From Aliarcobacter sp017996075 (GTDB lineage: Bacteria > Campylobacterota > Campylobacteria > Campylobacterales > Arcobacteraceae), in assembly GCF_051062515.1 (NCBI RefSeq), contig NZ_JAMXEK010000004.1: DNA of 64,000 nt, one strand, 5' to 3'. A model generated the notes under the pieces. That model was not told the DNA's origin. It made no database searches and saw only the letters and a list, made by a program, of their open reading frames with translations. The position numbers and the translations under genes were made by a program. Positions within the stretch are counted from its first letter, which is position 1, and every line of letters begins with the position of its first letter. Shown in pieces: positions 9,255 through 18,082 of the stretch.

Positions 9255-10345
9255 TGGATTTCATACCAATTTCACAACCAAGTATAGGTCAAAAAGAAAT
9301 AGAATATGTTACAGATGCTGTCAAATCAGGATGGGTATCTTCACTTGGAAAATATATCGATATGTTTGAAGAGAAGTTTGCTATTTACTGTGGTACTAAG
9401 TATGCAGTAGCAACATCAAATGGAACTACGGCACTACATTTAGCTTTAGTAGCTTTAGGAATCACAGCTGAAGATGAAGTGATTATCCCTGATCTTACAT
9501 TTGTAGCAACTGGTAGTGCAGTCAGATACATAGGTGCAAAAGTAGTAACAGTAGATGTTGATGAAGATACTCTTTGTATCTCTCCTGAAGCTATCAAAAA
9601 AGCTATCACATCAAAAACAAAAGCTATCATCCCCGTACATCTTTATGGACATCCTGCAAATATGGAAGAGATAAATACAATAGCAAAAGAGCATAATCTT
9701 TTTGTGATTGAAGATGCAGCAGAAGCTCATGGAGCAGAGGTTAATGGCAAAAAAGTTGGCAGTCTAAGCCATACAGGAGTATTTAGCTTTTATGGTAACA
9801 AAATCATCACATCAGGCGAGGGTGGAATGATAACAACTGACGATGAAGAACTATACAAAAAGATGAGATACTTAAGAGACCACGCAATGAGCAAAGAGAA
9901 AAGATATTGGCATACAGAAGTAGGATTTAACTACCGTATGACAAATCTTCAAGCAGCTCTTGGAGTGGCACAGTTTGAAAGAATAGATGAACTTCTTGAG
10001 AAGAAAAAAGAGATATTTGAATGGTATCAAGAAGGCTTAAAAGATATAAGAGGTATCAGACTTAATCATCAAGCTCCTTGGGCAAAAAATGTTTACTGGA
10101 TGGTATGTTTAGAGCTAGATGGATATAGCGAATCTCAAAGAGATGAATTTATCCAAAAACTAAAAGCCAAAAATATCGATAGCAGACCATATTTTTATCC
10201 TGTGTCAGATATGCCGATTTATGATAATACAGATACTCCTATCACCCATAAAGTATATCAACGAGGTTTAAATTTACCTAGTTATTTTGATATTACAAAA
10301 GAGCAAGTAGATTATGTTTGTGAAAATATAAGAACAATATTATAA
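9254..10345 (+). CDS. per: Sugar aminotransferase, GDP-perosamine synthase type
   Basis: DegT/DnrJ family PLP enzyme, 363 residues, PLP lysine K183 in FSFYGNKIITSGEGG. The start (ISQPSIGQKEIEYVTDAVKS), IIPVHLYGHPANMEEI and the end (RGLNLPSYFDIT) resemble RfbE/Per. With gmd upstream, the likely reaction is amination of GDP-4-keto-6-deoxymannose to GDP-perosamine. The DNA uses atc and c-ending codons more than its neighbours, as do the genes at 44.8-45.9 kb, consistent with a separate origin. The following ACP and acyltransferase genes suggest that the new amine is then acylated. A different 4-keto-sugar substrate remains possible. Confidence 0.8.
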   Translation: MDFIPISQPSIGQKEIEYVTDAVKSGWVSSLGKYIDMFEEKFAIYCGTKYAVATSNGTTALHLALVALGITAEDEVIIPDLTFVATGSAVRYIGAKVVTVDVDEDTLCISPEAIKKAITSKTKAIIPVHLYGHPANMEEINTIAKEHNLFVIEDAAEAHGAEVNGKKVGSLSHTGVFSFYGNKIITSGEGGMITTDDEELYKKMRYLRDHAMSKEKRYWHTEVGFNYRMTNLQAALGVAQFERIDELLEKKKEIFEWYQEGLKDIRGIRLNHQAPWAKNVYWMVCLELDGYSESQRDEFIQKLKAKNIDSRPYFYPVSDMPIYDNTDTPITHKVYQRGLNLPSYFDITKEQVDYVCENIRTIL

Positions 10346-10354
10346 GGACAGAAA

Positions 10355-10609
10355 ATGCTAATAGAAAAAATAAAAGAAACATATTTAGAAGTATTAAACC
10401 AAACTGGTTCAGAACTGTTAGTTCCAGAATTAAGTGATGATGTTATTTTGTTAGAGAGTGGTTTAGATTCATTAGGATTTGCAATATTGGTTGCTACATT
10501 AGAAGAAAAATTAGAGTTTGACCCATTTACAATGATGGATGAACCACTTTATCCTTCAACATTTGGTGAGTTTGTTTCAATATATGAGAAAATGAATCCA
10601 AATAAATAG
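10355..10609 (+). CDS. Acyl carrier protein dedicated to the polysaccharide locus
   Basis: Small acidic protein of 84 residues with the phosphopantetheine attachment motif GLDSLGF; the modified serine is S39. It is divergent from a housekeeping AcpP, whose motif is DSLDxVE. It lies between a sugar aminotransferase and an adenylate-forming ligase, so it probably carries a special acyl group for transfer to a sugar amine or hydroxyl. Confidence 0.85.
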   Translation: MLIEKIKETYLEVLNQTGSELLVPELSDDVILLESGLDSLGFAILVATLEEKLEFDPFTMMDEPLYPSTFGEFVSIYEKMNPNK

Positions 10610-10620
10610 AGTTTATAAAA

Positions 10621-11952
10621 ATGAATATTTTAGATTACATATCAGATATACCTAATGAAAGGGTTGCATTTATTTCAAAAAATGAAACAGTTCTATACGG
10701 TGATTTAAAAAATATTTTTGATAAAAATATAGATACTATTAATCAATTAAAAGATTCTTGTATTGTAATAAATGCTAGAAGTAGATTTGAATTTGTAAAA
10801 CTAATATCTATTTTAGATGGTTTCGTAAAGAGGATAGTTTTTTTACCCGAAGATATTGATAAAAGTTTACTTGAAAAATATTATAAAGAGTCAAATGCTA
10901 ATTTTGAAGTATATTTAGAAAATAATATTTTAAAATTAAATATTTTAAATAAAAAAATAGATGATTTATTGAAAGATATTAAAAATACTCAATGGGTAAT
11001 TCCAACTTCAGGAACTACAAATAATCCAAAATTGGTTGCACATACATTCGAAAGCCTTTCAAGAACTTCAAAAAAGAATATTGATGTAGGTTCAAAATAT
11101 ATTTGGGGATTAACTTTTGATATTTATAGATTTTCTGGAATTCAAGTATTTTTACAAGCAATTTCAGGAGGGTCTTCATTAATCATTACTGAATCTAATT
11201 ACTCTATGAATGAAATAGTTGATTTATTTGTGAAAAAATCTTGTAATATAATATCTGCAACTCCATCTTTTTGGAGAAAAGTTTTAATGACAAAAGAATC
11301 AGGTAATTTAAAATTAAAACGAGCTACATTAGGTGGTGAAATATCTGACCAATCAATTTTAACAGCACTTAAAAATAAATATGAAAATATTAAAATAACA
11401 CATATTTATGCTTCAACTGAAGTTGGTGTTGGATTTGCTGTAACTGATGGATTAGCTGGTTTCCCATATTCATATATTGAAAAAGGTGTGGGAAATATTA
11501 AACTTAAAATAGATGATAATTTTTTGCTTTGGATTAATCCAGGTAAAAAATCACAAGAGTATCTTTCAAATAGTTCAATGTATGATAACAATGGTTTTAT
11601 AAATACAGGTGATTTGGTAAAAGTTGAAAACAATAGAGTTTTATTTTTAGGTAGAGAATCAGGCTCTATTAATGTAGGTGGAAATAAAGTTCAACCAGAA
11701 GAAGTAGAAGCAAAACTTTTATCTTCAAATTTAATTTCAAGTGCTTATGTATATGCTAAAAAAAATCCAATGGTGGGTTCTTTGGTTTGTGCTGATGTTA
11801 TACCTTTAAACAAAGAAATAGATAAAAATGAATTAAAAAAACAGATTCTATCTTACTGTAGAGACAATTTAGATAGTTTTAAAATACCAGCTATTTTAAA
11901 AATAGTAGATGATTTAGAAATTACCCAAAGTGGTAAAATAAAGAGAGGTTAA
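10621..11952 (+). CDS. Adenylate-forming acyl ligase (acyl-CoA/acyl-ACP synthetase family)
   Basis: ANL superfamily enzyme, 443 residues. P-loop TSGTTNNPKL near 130-140, IYASTEVGVGF (A5 region), NTGDLVKV (A7), LGRESGSINVGGNKVQPEEVE (A8) and a C-terminal SGKIKRG with the A10 lysine at 438. It is compact for the family because the N-terminal lobe is short. Predicted role: ATP-dependent activation of a carboxylic acid and loading onto the ACP encoded just upstream. The acyl substrate is not evident from the sequence. It is 11 bp after the ACP gene and 1 bp before the SDR gene. Confidence 0.82.
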   Translation: MNILDYISDIPNERVAFISKNETVLYGDLKNIFDKNIDTINQLKDSCIVINARSRFEFVKLISILDGFVKRIVFLPEDIDKSLLEKYYKESNANFEVYLENNILKLNILNKKIDDLLKDIKNTQWVIPTSGTTNNPKLVAHTFESLSRTSKKNIDVGSKYIWGLTFDIYRFSGIQVFLQAISGGSSLIITESNYSMNEIVDLFVKKSCNIISATPSFWRKVLMTKESGNLKLKRATLGGEISDQSILTALKNKYENIKITHIYASTEVGVGFAVTDGLAGFPYSYIEKGVGNIKLKIDDNFLLWINPGKKSQEYLSNSSMYDNNGFINTGDLVKVENNRVLFLGRESGSINVGGNKVQPEEVEAKLLSSNLISSAYVYAKKNPMVGSLVCADVIPLNKEIDKNELKKQILSYCRDNLDSFKIPAILKIVDDLEITQSGKIKRG

Positions 11953-11953
11953 A

Positions 11954-12676
11954 ATGGATTTAGTATTAGTTACAGGCTCTTCAAAAGGTTTAGGATTAGC
12001 AATTTGTAAAAGATTGCTAAAATCAAACTATAAAGTTGTAGGAATTGCTAGAACAAAAAGTAAAGAGTTTGAAGAGTTACAAAAAGAGTATCAAGAACAA
12101 CTTTTTTATAAAGAGTATGATTTTAATAACTTAAAAGATATTCAAATACTTGTAAGAGAAATAACAAAAGAATATGGAAATATATATGGATTAATAAATA
12201 ATGCAGCACTTGGACATGATGGTGTTTTAGGTACAATGCACGAAAGTCAAATAAGTGAACTTATAAGAGTAAATATTGAAGCTCCAATTTTACTTACAAA
12301 ATATGTAAGTCGTTCTATGCTTATGAAATTAAGAGGAAGAGTTATAAATATAGGTTCGATTATTGGAAGTACAGGTTTTAGTGGATTATCTGTATATGGT
12401 GCAACAAAAGCCTCAATGCAAGGTTTTACTAAATCTCTTTCAAGAGAATTAGGAAAAGCAAATATAACTGTTAATACTGTTGCACCTGGTTATATGGAAA
12501 CAGCAATGACAAGCGGACTTCAAGGTGAAAAATTGGCAAGTATAAAAAGAAGAAGTCCTTTAGGGCATTTAGCAACTGTCGATGATGTGGCTGGAACTGT
12601 AATATATCTTCTTGGTGATGATGCTAAAAATATCACTGGTACAACAATTACAGTAGATGCTGGGAGCACATCGTGA
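11954..12676 (+). CDS. Short-chain dehydrogenase/reductase, FabG-like
   Basis: Classical SDR of 240 residues: TGSSKGLGLAI (7-17), NNA at 82-84, active-site Y148/K152 in VYGATKAS, and a C-terminal DGAxNITGTTITVDAG-type end as in 3-oxoacyl-ACP reductases. Next to the ACP and ligase, the simplest reading is reduction of a 3-oxoacyl-ACP to a 3-hydroxyacyl-ACP used to decorate a sugar. It could instead act on the sugar. Its stop overlaps the GTG start of the next gene. Confidence 0.85.
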   Translation: MDLVLVTGSSKGLGLAICKRLLKSNYKVVGIARTKSKEFEELQKEYQEQLFYKEYDFNNLKDIQILVREITKEYGNIYGLINNAALGHDGVLGTMHESQISELIRVNIEAPILLTKYVSRSMLMKLRGRVINIGSIIGSTGFSGLSVYGATKASMQGFTKSLSRELGKANITVNTVAPGYMETAMTSGLQGEKLASIKRRSPLGHLATVDDVAGTVIYLLGDDAKNITGTTITVDAGSTS

Positions 12677-13356
12677 TAAAAAGAATTTTTATTTTATTTC
12701 TATCTTTAATTGAAAGTTTAATAAGAAATATTAGTGGTTCCATTGGAGAAAAGCTTAGATACTTTTATTATAAATATAGATTACAATATTGTGGTAAAAA
12801 TGTTATTATTAAAGAAAATGTATATTTTGATAATTGTAAATCAATAATAATTGATGACAATACAATGATTGATAGAAATGTTATATTAATGGCTGGAAAT
12901 GTGAACTTAACAAAATATAAACATAGAAAAATGTCTAATGTAAAATTTAGTGAAAATGAAGGAGTTTTGTTTATTGGAAAGAATACACATATTGCTCCGA
13001 ACTGTATTTTACAAGCGCATGCAGGTATAAAAATTAGTGATAATTGTGGAATTAGTTCAGGGGTAAAGATTTACTCCCTTATTAATTTACCTAATAATTC
13101 TCTAAATTTGGAGGAAATTATAGAATTTACTAACAGAACAAATAACGCATATTACTTTGCTTCTCCAGTGTATATTGGAAAGAATGTAGGTATTAGTTTG
13201 AATTCAATCATAATGCCAGGTGTATCAATTTTAAATGATTCCTTCATCGCCTCAAATTCAGTAGTAATGACAAATATAAAAGAAAATTCATTTGCAGGCG
13301 GAAATCCTGCAAAAAAAATAAAAGATAGATTTAAAAACTATGGAGAAAATAATTGA
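12673..13356 (+). CDS. Left-handed beta-helix acyltransferase
   Basis: Hexapeptide-repeat transferase of 227 residues with a hydrophobic N-terminus (IFILFLSLIESLI) and repeats such as IGKNTHIAPNCILQ, ISDNCGISSG and IGKNVGISLNS, ending in the usual GGNPAKKIKDR. The start is a GTG at 12673 inside the SDR stop region (GTGA overlap). It is the natural last enzyme of the ACP/ligase/SDR group, moving the acyl chain to a sugar; an O-acetyltransferase role is equally compatible with the fold. Confidence 0.75.
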   Translation: MIKRIFILFLSLIESLIRNISGSIGEKLRYFYYKYRLQYCGKNVIIKENVYFDNCKSIIIDDNTMIDRNVILMAGNVNLTKYKHRKMSNVKFSENEGVLFIGKNTHIAPNCILQAHAGIKISDNCGISSGVKIYSLINLPNNSLNLEEIIEFTNRTNNAYYFASPVYIGKNVGISLNSIIMPGVSILNDSFIASNSVVMTNIKENSFAGGNPAKKIKDRFKNYGENN

Positions 13357-14498
13357 AAAAAATAGGAATATTGGCTTTTGGAGATAAACATGGTGGCGGA
13401 GTGTATCAATACACCCAATCCATTATAGATGCACTCAAAGAAGATAAAACAAAAAAGTATATAATTTTTTGCAGTAGTGATGACGATAGATTTGATGAAT
13501 ATGGTTTAGAAGTACGAAAAATAGACAAGCCAAAAAGTACATTATTTGCAAAAATTATAAGAGCTTTTCAATTTCTTTTGTTTGTCCAAAAACCTTTGTT
13601 TTTCACTAAAGAAGAACTTGATAAATTTAGTGATATTGATATGTTTTTATCCCCTGCAATTTCAGCTTATCCACATTTTTATATGAATAAGCCTTTTGTA
13701 TTTACTCTTCATGATATGCAAGAGAGATACTACCCAGAGTTTTTTAGCAAATACGAAAGATTGATGCGATGGCTCAATAATCGAACATTAGCAAGAAGTG
13801 CAGATAAAGTCATCTGCGAATCAAACTTTGTAAAAAATGATATTATAAAATTTACTGAAGTAAATGGAGATAAAATATCGGTGATACAGTCACCACCACC
13901 TGAAAACTTTTTGAACTATAGATTTGATAGTGAGAACTTTGGAGCAGTAAAAGCGAAATATAATTTACCCGAGAAGTTTGTTTTTTATCCCGCCCAATGC
14001 TGGTTTCATAAAAATCATATAAAGTTAGTAGAAGCCTTTGAGATTGTTACTAAAAAATATGATGATGTGTATTTGATACTTACAGGCTCACAACAAAATA
14101 ATTATAATAATTTGATGGCTCGAATTGACGAGCTAAATTTAAACGATAAAGTAAAGCATTTAGGTTATATTGACTATGGAGATTTACCATACTTTTATAA
14201 GATGTCACAGTTTTTGGTGATGCCTACACTGTTTGAAAGTGTGAGTATTCCTATTTATGAAGCTTTTGGATTGGAAGTTGCAGTTTGTAGCTCCGATGTA
14301 GTGGCATTGCCCGAGCAAGTTGGTGATGCAGGAGTTATTTTTGACCCACATAATATAAATGATATGGCAGATAAGATGATGATGTATTTGAATGATGAGA
14401 AATTGCAAAAAGAGAAAGCTAGACTTGGATTTGAAAGAGTTGAAAATTTTAATCATAATGAGTATAAAAATAAATTAATGGAATTGTTGAAAATATGA
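13353..14498 (+). CDS. Glycosyltransferase family 4 (GT-B)
   Basis: Retaining GT-B enzyme, 381 residues, starting with TTG at 13353 overlapping the previous stop. It has the N-terminal GDKHGGGVYQYTQSI donor/acceptor loop, FVFTLHDMQERYYPEFF, the YPAQCWFHKNH region and the E-x7-E motif in FESVSIPIYEAFG. It resembles mannosyl/rhamnosyl transferases of O-antigen clusters, but the donor is unknown. It is the last sugar gene before the accessory island; its TGA overlaps the start of the HNH-like gene (ATGA). Confidence 0.85.
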   Translation: MKKIGILAFGDKHGGGVYQYTQSIIDALKEDKTKKYIIFCSSDDDRFDEYGLEVRKIDKPKSTLFAKIIRAFQFLLFVQKPLFFTKEELDKFSDIDMFLSPAISAYPHFYMNKPFVFTLHDMQERYYPEFFSKYERLMRWLNNRTLARSADKVICESNFVKNDIIKFTEVNGDKISVIQSPPPENFLNYRFDSENFGAVKAKYNLPEKFVFYPAQCWFHKNHIKLVEAFEIVTKKYDDVYLILTGSQQNNYNNLMARIDELNLNDKVKHLGYIDYGDLPYFYKMSQFLVMPTLFESVSIPIYEAFGLEVAVCSSDVVALPEQVGDAGVIFDPHNINDMADKMMMYLNDEKLQKEKARLGFERVENFNHNEYKNKLMELLKI

Positions 14499-15154
14499 GT
14501 TGCTATATGTGTGACAAAGAAAAAGTTTCTGTCGAGCATGCTCCTCCTAAATGTTTCTTTCCATCAGGCATGCGAAATAATCTTATTACAGTTGGATCTT
14601 GTAAAAAACACAATGAAGATACATCTAAAGAAGATGAGTATGTTAAGAATTTAATAACAATGATAATAGGTGGTAACGATATAGCGTATAAGCAGTTTTC
14701 GGAAAAAACTATTAAGTCATTTCAAAGAAGCCCAGCATTATTGAATAGTACAACAGAAAAGAAACATCCTGTCGTCGTTAATGGTGTAAAAACTCTTGCA
14801 TTTGAAATTGATAGAGATAGAATAGATCTAGTAATGAGAAAAATAGGTTATGCTCTTTTCTATCATAAACACAATAAAAGATGGTTAAGAAAACTAATCA
14901 CCGCAACAACACACTTAAAAACACCAGAATTTGTAAATGATGATTTTGGTAAATTAATAGCAGATGCACAGCGAGAACATAGTCCGATATTTGAAGGTAG
15001 TAATACTGATGTTTTTAGATTTTGTTTCATACCATTGGATAATGATATTTATAACCAGTTTTTAATAATGAAATTCTATGATGGATTTGAAATGTGGCTT
15101 ATTCCTGATGACAATACAGGAATAAGTGAGCCAGAACTTGATACTTGTTATTAA
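14495..15154 (+). CDS. HNH-like zinc-cluster protein of unknown function
   Basis: 219 residues. The N-terminus has a compact metal-binding pattern: C3xxC6, H15 in EHAPPKC20, C36xxH39N40, which resembles the zinc/HNH fold of small HNH nucleases (CxxC, H, CxxHN). The rest shows no motif I recognise; it contains an aromatic and basic middle (FYHKHNKRWLRKL) and an acidic end. It overlaps the upstream glycosyltransferase by 4 bp, so it is translationally coupled to the O-antigen operon although it is clearly not a sugar gene. Candidate nuclease or regulator in the accessory island; function not assigned. Confidence 0.6.
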   Translation: MSCYMCDKEKVSVEHAPPKCFFPSGMRNNLITVGSCKKHNEDTSKEDEYVKNLITMIIGGNDIAYKQFSEKTIKSFQRSPALLNSTTEKKHPVVVNGVKTLAFEIDRDRIDLVMRKIGYALFYHKHNKRWLRKLITATTHLKTPEFVNDDFGKLIADAQREHSPIFEGSNTDVFRFCFIPLDNDIYNQFLIMKFYDGFEMWLIPDDNTGISEPELDTCY

Positions 15155-15175
15155 GTGAAAGAAAGTTAAAAAGAA

Positions 15176-16126
15176 ATGTACAATGACATCAAAGACTCTA
15201 TAAAAGCTAGATTATACGATATAAAATATACTCCATTTTTAACTTCATATTCTTTTTTCTTTGTATACTTCAATGCAAAGCTTTTTTTGATATTTTTTGA
15301 CTCAAGTTTATCTGTACAAAATAAAATTGATATGCTTAGTTATGATATGATTAATTATTGCTATCCGATTGCTGGAGCATTGATTTATACTTTGATTTTT
15401 CCATTAGTTCAAGCTGGATTTTATTATGTGACATTACAATATAGAAGATTTATGAACTGGATTCAGCAACTAATACAAGATAAAACACCACTTGTTCAAG
15501 AAAGAGCAAATGAAATATTAAGAGATAATGCAAATTTACAATTGGAATTGGATAAGAAAATTGAAGAGTTAGATATTGTCAAAAAGAGATTTGAAACCAA
15601 AGAGCAAAGCCTTGTCAAAAAGTATCAAGAAAAAACAAAAGAATTAGAAAATAGTTTTATTTCAAGGCTGGAGAAAGAAACGGAAAAACTGAAAAATGAG
15701 CTTATTGAATCACAAAAAAAAGTTTCAGATAGAAGTGGAGAAATCGAGCAGTTGAAAAAACAAATCTCTAGTTTGGAAACAAAAATAAACCAAACATCAA
15801 ATCCTACTCAAGAAGAGCCAAAAAATGGTTTGACAAAAATGGTAGAAGATGCTCAAAATAAAAAAGATGAAGAATTTCAAAAACTTATATCATCTCTTGA
15901 AGAGGATGAAAAAATTATATTGAAGTCATTTTTTGAAACAGATAGCAAGATGAATAAAAGTAGTTTTAAAGATTTGGTTCTAAAAAATAAACAAATGCAA
16001 AAAGTAACAGCTGAAAAAGCAATTCAGTCTTTGGTTGGGAGAAAAGTAGTTTTAGAAAAATACGGTGAAGTTAGTTTAACTGAGCTTGGTCTAAGAGTTG
16101 TTGATAAGCTTTTTAAAGAAGGATGA
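15176..16126 (+). CDS. Membrane-anchored coiled-coil protein with C-terminal winged-helix-like domain
   Basis: 316 residues. Two hydrophobic segments near the N-terminus (about 20-42 and 62-86), a long charged coiled coil (about 105-210), a Pro/Asn/Thr linker, then a roughly 90-residue C-terminal domain (LEEDEKIILKSFF ... LVGRKVVLEKYGEVSLTELG) resembling a small winged helix. The plan, two transmembrane helices plus a cytoplasmic DNA-binding-like domain, recalls superinfection-exclusion-B-type proteins, but I have no alignment and do not name it. Start ATG at 15176 is 21 bp after the HNH-like gene. Confidence 0.6.
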   Translation: MYNDIKDSIKARLYDIKYTPFLTSYSFFFVYFNAKLFLIFFDSSLSVQNKIDMLSYDMINYCYPIAGALIYTLIFPLVQAGFYYVTLQYRRFMNWIQQLIQDKTPLVQERANEILRDNANLQLELDKKIEELDIVKKRFETKEQSLVKKYQEKTKELENSFISRLEKETEKLKNELIESQKKVSDRSGEIEQLKKQISSLETKINQTSNPTQEEPKNGLTKMVEDAQNKKDEEFQKLISSLEEDEKIILKSFFETDSKMNKSSFKDLVLKNKQMQKVTAEKAIQSLVGRKVVLEKYGEVSLTELGLRVVDKLFKEG

Positions 16127-16189
16127 AAACAAAATGAGTTTCTTTATTTTGGGATTAAGTGCTATTTCATATAGCTACAAGATAATATT

Positions 16190-16198
16190 TGCTAAAAT
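16190..16198 (+). promoter_or_regulatory. putative extended -10 promoter for the ATPase/nuclease pair
   Basis: In the 106-bp gap before the ATPase gene, TGC is followed by TAAAAT (16193-16198), an extended -10 of the type common in Campylobacterota. A start near 16205 leaves a leader of about 28 nt with a tagagag ribosome site before the ATG at 16233. No convincing -35, as is usual in this phylum. It suggests the pair can be expressed independently of the polysaccharide operon. Confidence 0.4.
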
Positions 16199-16232
16199 CT
16201 TTGGCTTATAAAAATACAAATAGAGAGAAAAA

Positions 16233-17525
16233 ATGCAAATAAAACTAAAAAATATAGGGATGTTAAAAGAAGCAGAGCTAAGCTTAAACTCTTTAACTCT
16301 TATTGCTGGAGAAAACGACAATGGTAAAAGTACTGTTGGAAAAGTTGTATTTTGTATTATAAAAGCAATAAATAGATATAAAGAAGATTTACAAGAATCA
16401 AAAGAACATAAATTAAATGAAAAATTCAATAATCTTTTTTTCTTTATAAGAAATCTTTTAGTTCATAATCCTATATTAAAAAATACAGATGATATTTATT
16501 TTTTAATAGAAGATGAAAGTGATATAGATGAAAAGCTATTAAACTTGAATAATCTTATTGCTTTATTTAAAAATAATACTCAAATAGATGAAAAAACTAT
16601 ACAAAAAATAGAAAAAACTTTAGAAGAAATATATACTATAAGAAATGAACCTGAAAATATAAATAAATACATAGAGAGTGCTTTAAATAAAGTTTTTATT
16701 TCAGAGTTTGATTCTAGTATTTTATTAGATGGTGAAGATGAAGGGGAAATAACTCTTCTTGAAAATAAACTTGAATTAATTAAAATAAAAGTGACAAGAG
16801 AAAATAAAATATTTCTTTTGAGTGATATTGAACCAATACAAATAAAAGATGCTACTTTTATAGAATCACCACTTATACTAAATAATCATGATTTACTGAT
16901 AAAAAGTCAATCAGGATTAAATATAAATAAAAGAAATATTGAAAGATTAGGCATTCCATATACTACTCTTCATACCAAAGATTTATTTGATAAGTTAAAA
17001 AAAATATCTTTTTCACTTTTTTTTGATGATGATTTTGAAGAAAATATATTAAGAGAGATTCAACAAATTATAGATGGGAATATTATATACGATAATCAAA
17101 AAAGAGATTTTATATATAGTAAAGGTCAAAAAAACATATCTATAAAAAATACTGCAAGTGGTATAAAATCTTTTGGAATATTACAACTTCTTTTACTAAA
17201 TGGTGTTTTAAACAAAAACTCTATTTTAATATTAGATGAGCCTGAAAATCATCTTCATCCAATATGGCAACTAAAATATGCAAAGCTTCTTGTGATTTTT
17301 GCAAAAAATGGTATAACAACTTTAATAGCCTCTCATAGTCCATATATGATAGAAGCTTTGAAAAGATATAGCGATATTGAAGATTTAGGTGAAGTTACAA
17401 ATTTTTACTTAGCAGAAAATAGTATTATTTTACCTAAAGATAGATTATCAGATATTTTTAGGACTTTAGAAGAACCTTTTGAAATTTTTAGAAATATGGA
17501 TGAGGAAATTTTAAAGGATGAATAA
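16233..17525 (+). CDS. AAA/ABC-type ATPase (OLD/RecF-like), partner of PD-(D/E)XK protein
   Basis: 430-residue SMC/RecF-like ATPase. Walker A AGENDNGKST at 25-34, a variable helical middle, signature-like NTASGIKSFGILQLLLLNG, Walker B ILILDEPENHLHPIWQ and the switch histidine in LIASHSPYMIEAL. This is the DUF2813/OLD-like layout used by many two-gene defence ATPases. There is no TOPRIM domain after the ATPase. It overlaps the next gene by 8 bp (ATG at 17518, stop at 17525), so the two proteins are probably made together. Predicted role: NTP-driven sensor that gates the nuclease-like partner. I do not recognise a named family for the pair. Confidence 0.8.
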   Translation: MQIKLKNIGMLKEAELSLNSLTLIAGENDNGKSTVGKVVFCIIKAINRYKEDLQESKEHKLNEKFNNLFFFIRNLLVHNPILKNTDDIYFLIEDESDIDEKLLNLNNLIALFKNNTQIDEKTIQKIEKTLEEIYTIRNEPENINKYIESALNKVFISEFDSSILLDGEDEGEITLLENKLELIKIKVTRENKIFLLSDIEPIQIKDATFIESPLILNNHDLLIKSQSGLNINKRNIERLGIPYTTLHTKDLFDKLKKISFSLFFDDDFEENILREIQQIIDGNIIYDNQKRDFIYSKGQKNISIKNTASGIKSFGILQLLLLNGVLNKNSILILDEPENHLHPIWQLKYAKLLVIFAKNGITTLIASHSPYMIEALKRYSDIEDLGEVTNFYLAENSIILPKDRLSDIFRTLEEPFEIFRNMDEEILKDE

Positions 17526-18051
17526 GTATAGCTTAAAAGAGTTTTTAGAAAAAAAATTAGAGAAATATAGTTCTACTTTAAAAAATACAAGTTTTGATGA
17601 TACCAATAAAAGATATTTATGTACTGACGAAAGTACTAAAAATGTTTATGATTTTGATGAATATATAGAAAAAAATTTCGATAAATCAAAACTTCCTGCA
17701 TCTCCTGATGCTATATGTATTGGAGACAAAAAATTATATTTTATAGAGTTTAAACACCAAAGAGCCTCATATATTGATTCAAAAGAAATTAAATCTAAGT
17801 TTGAAAAAGGAACAACTATTTTAAAAGATATGTTAGAAAGTTTTCTTCCAAAAGATAATCAGTTTATATTTTGTGTTGTTTTTGAAAATCAACAAAAATC
17901 AAGATTTTTTGACTCAAGACATATAGAATCAAATAGTATAAAATTTGGATTACAAGAGTTAAATAAAGAATATGGAAATTTTTATGATGAAATAATTACA
18001 CGAGATATTAATTTTTATAAAAAAGAGTTTAAAAATCTAAAATGTAGTTAA
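17518..18051 (+). CDS. Small PD-(D/E)XK nuclease-like protein
   Basis: 177 residues without a recognised family name. A PD-(D/E)XK-like core is visible: P63-D64 (SPDAICIGDKK), then after a predicted beta hairpin E77-x-K79 in YFIEFKHQ. The spacing between D64 and E77 and the hydrophobic strand before E-x-K fit this nuclease superfamily, and Q81 fits the frequent ExK-x-Q variant. The following helix (SKFEKGTTILKDMLESF) fits as well. Predicted metal-dependent DNase or RNase controlled by the ATPase it overlaps. Divergence is too great to be sure; a structural match would be needed. Confidence 0.55.
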   Translation: MNKYSLKEFLEKKLEKYSSTLKNTSFDDTNKRYLCTDESTKNVYDFDEYIEKNFDKSKLPASPDAICIGDKKLYFIEFKHQRASYIDSKEIKSKFEKGTTILKDMLESFLPKDNQFIFCVVFENQQKSRFFDSRHIESNSIKFGLQELNKEYGNFYDEIITRDINFYKKEFKNLKCS

Positions 18052-18082
18052 AATATTTTAAGTTATAGTAGGTGTGAGTAAA

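Noticed and set aside
16134..16211. Possible 25-codon hydrophobic peptide gene before the ATPase
   Set aside because: No ribosome binding site or similarity; the region is better explained as a promoter spacer.
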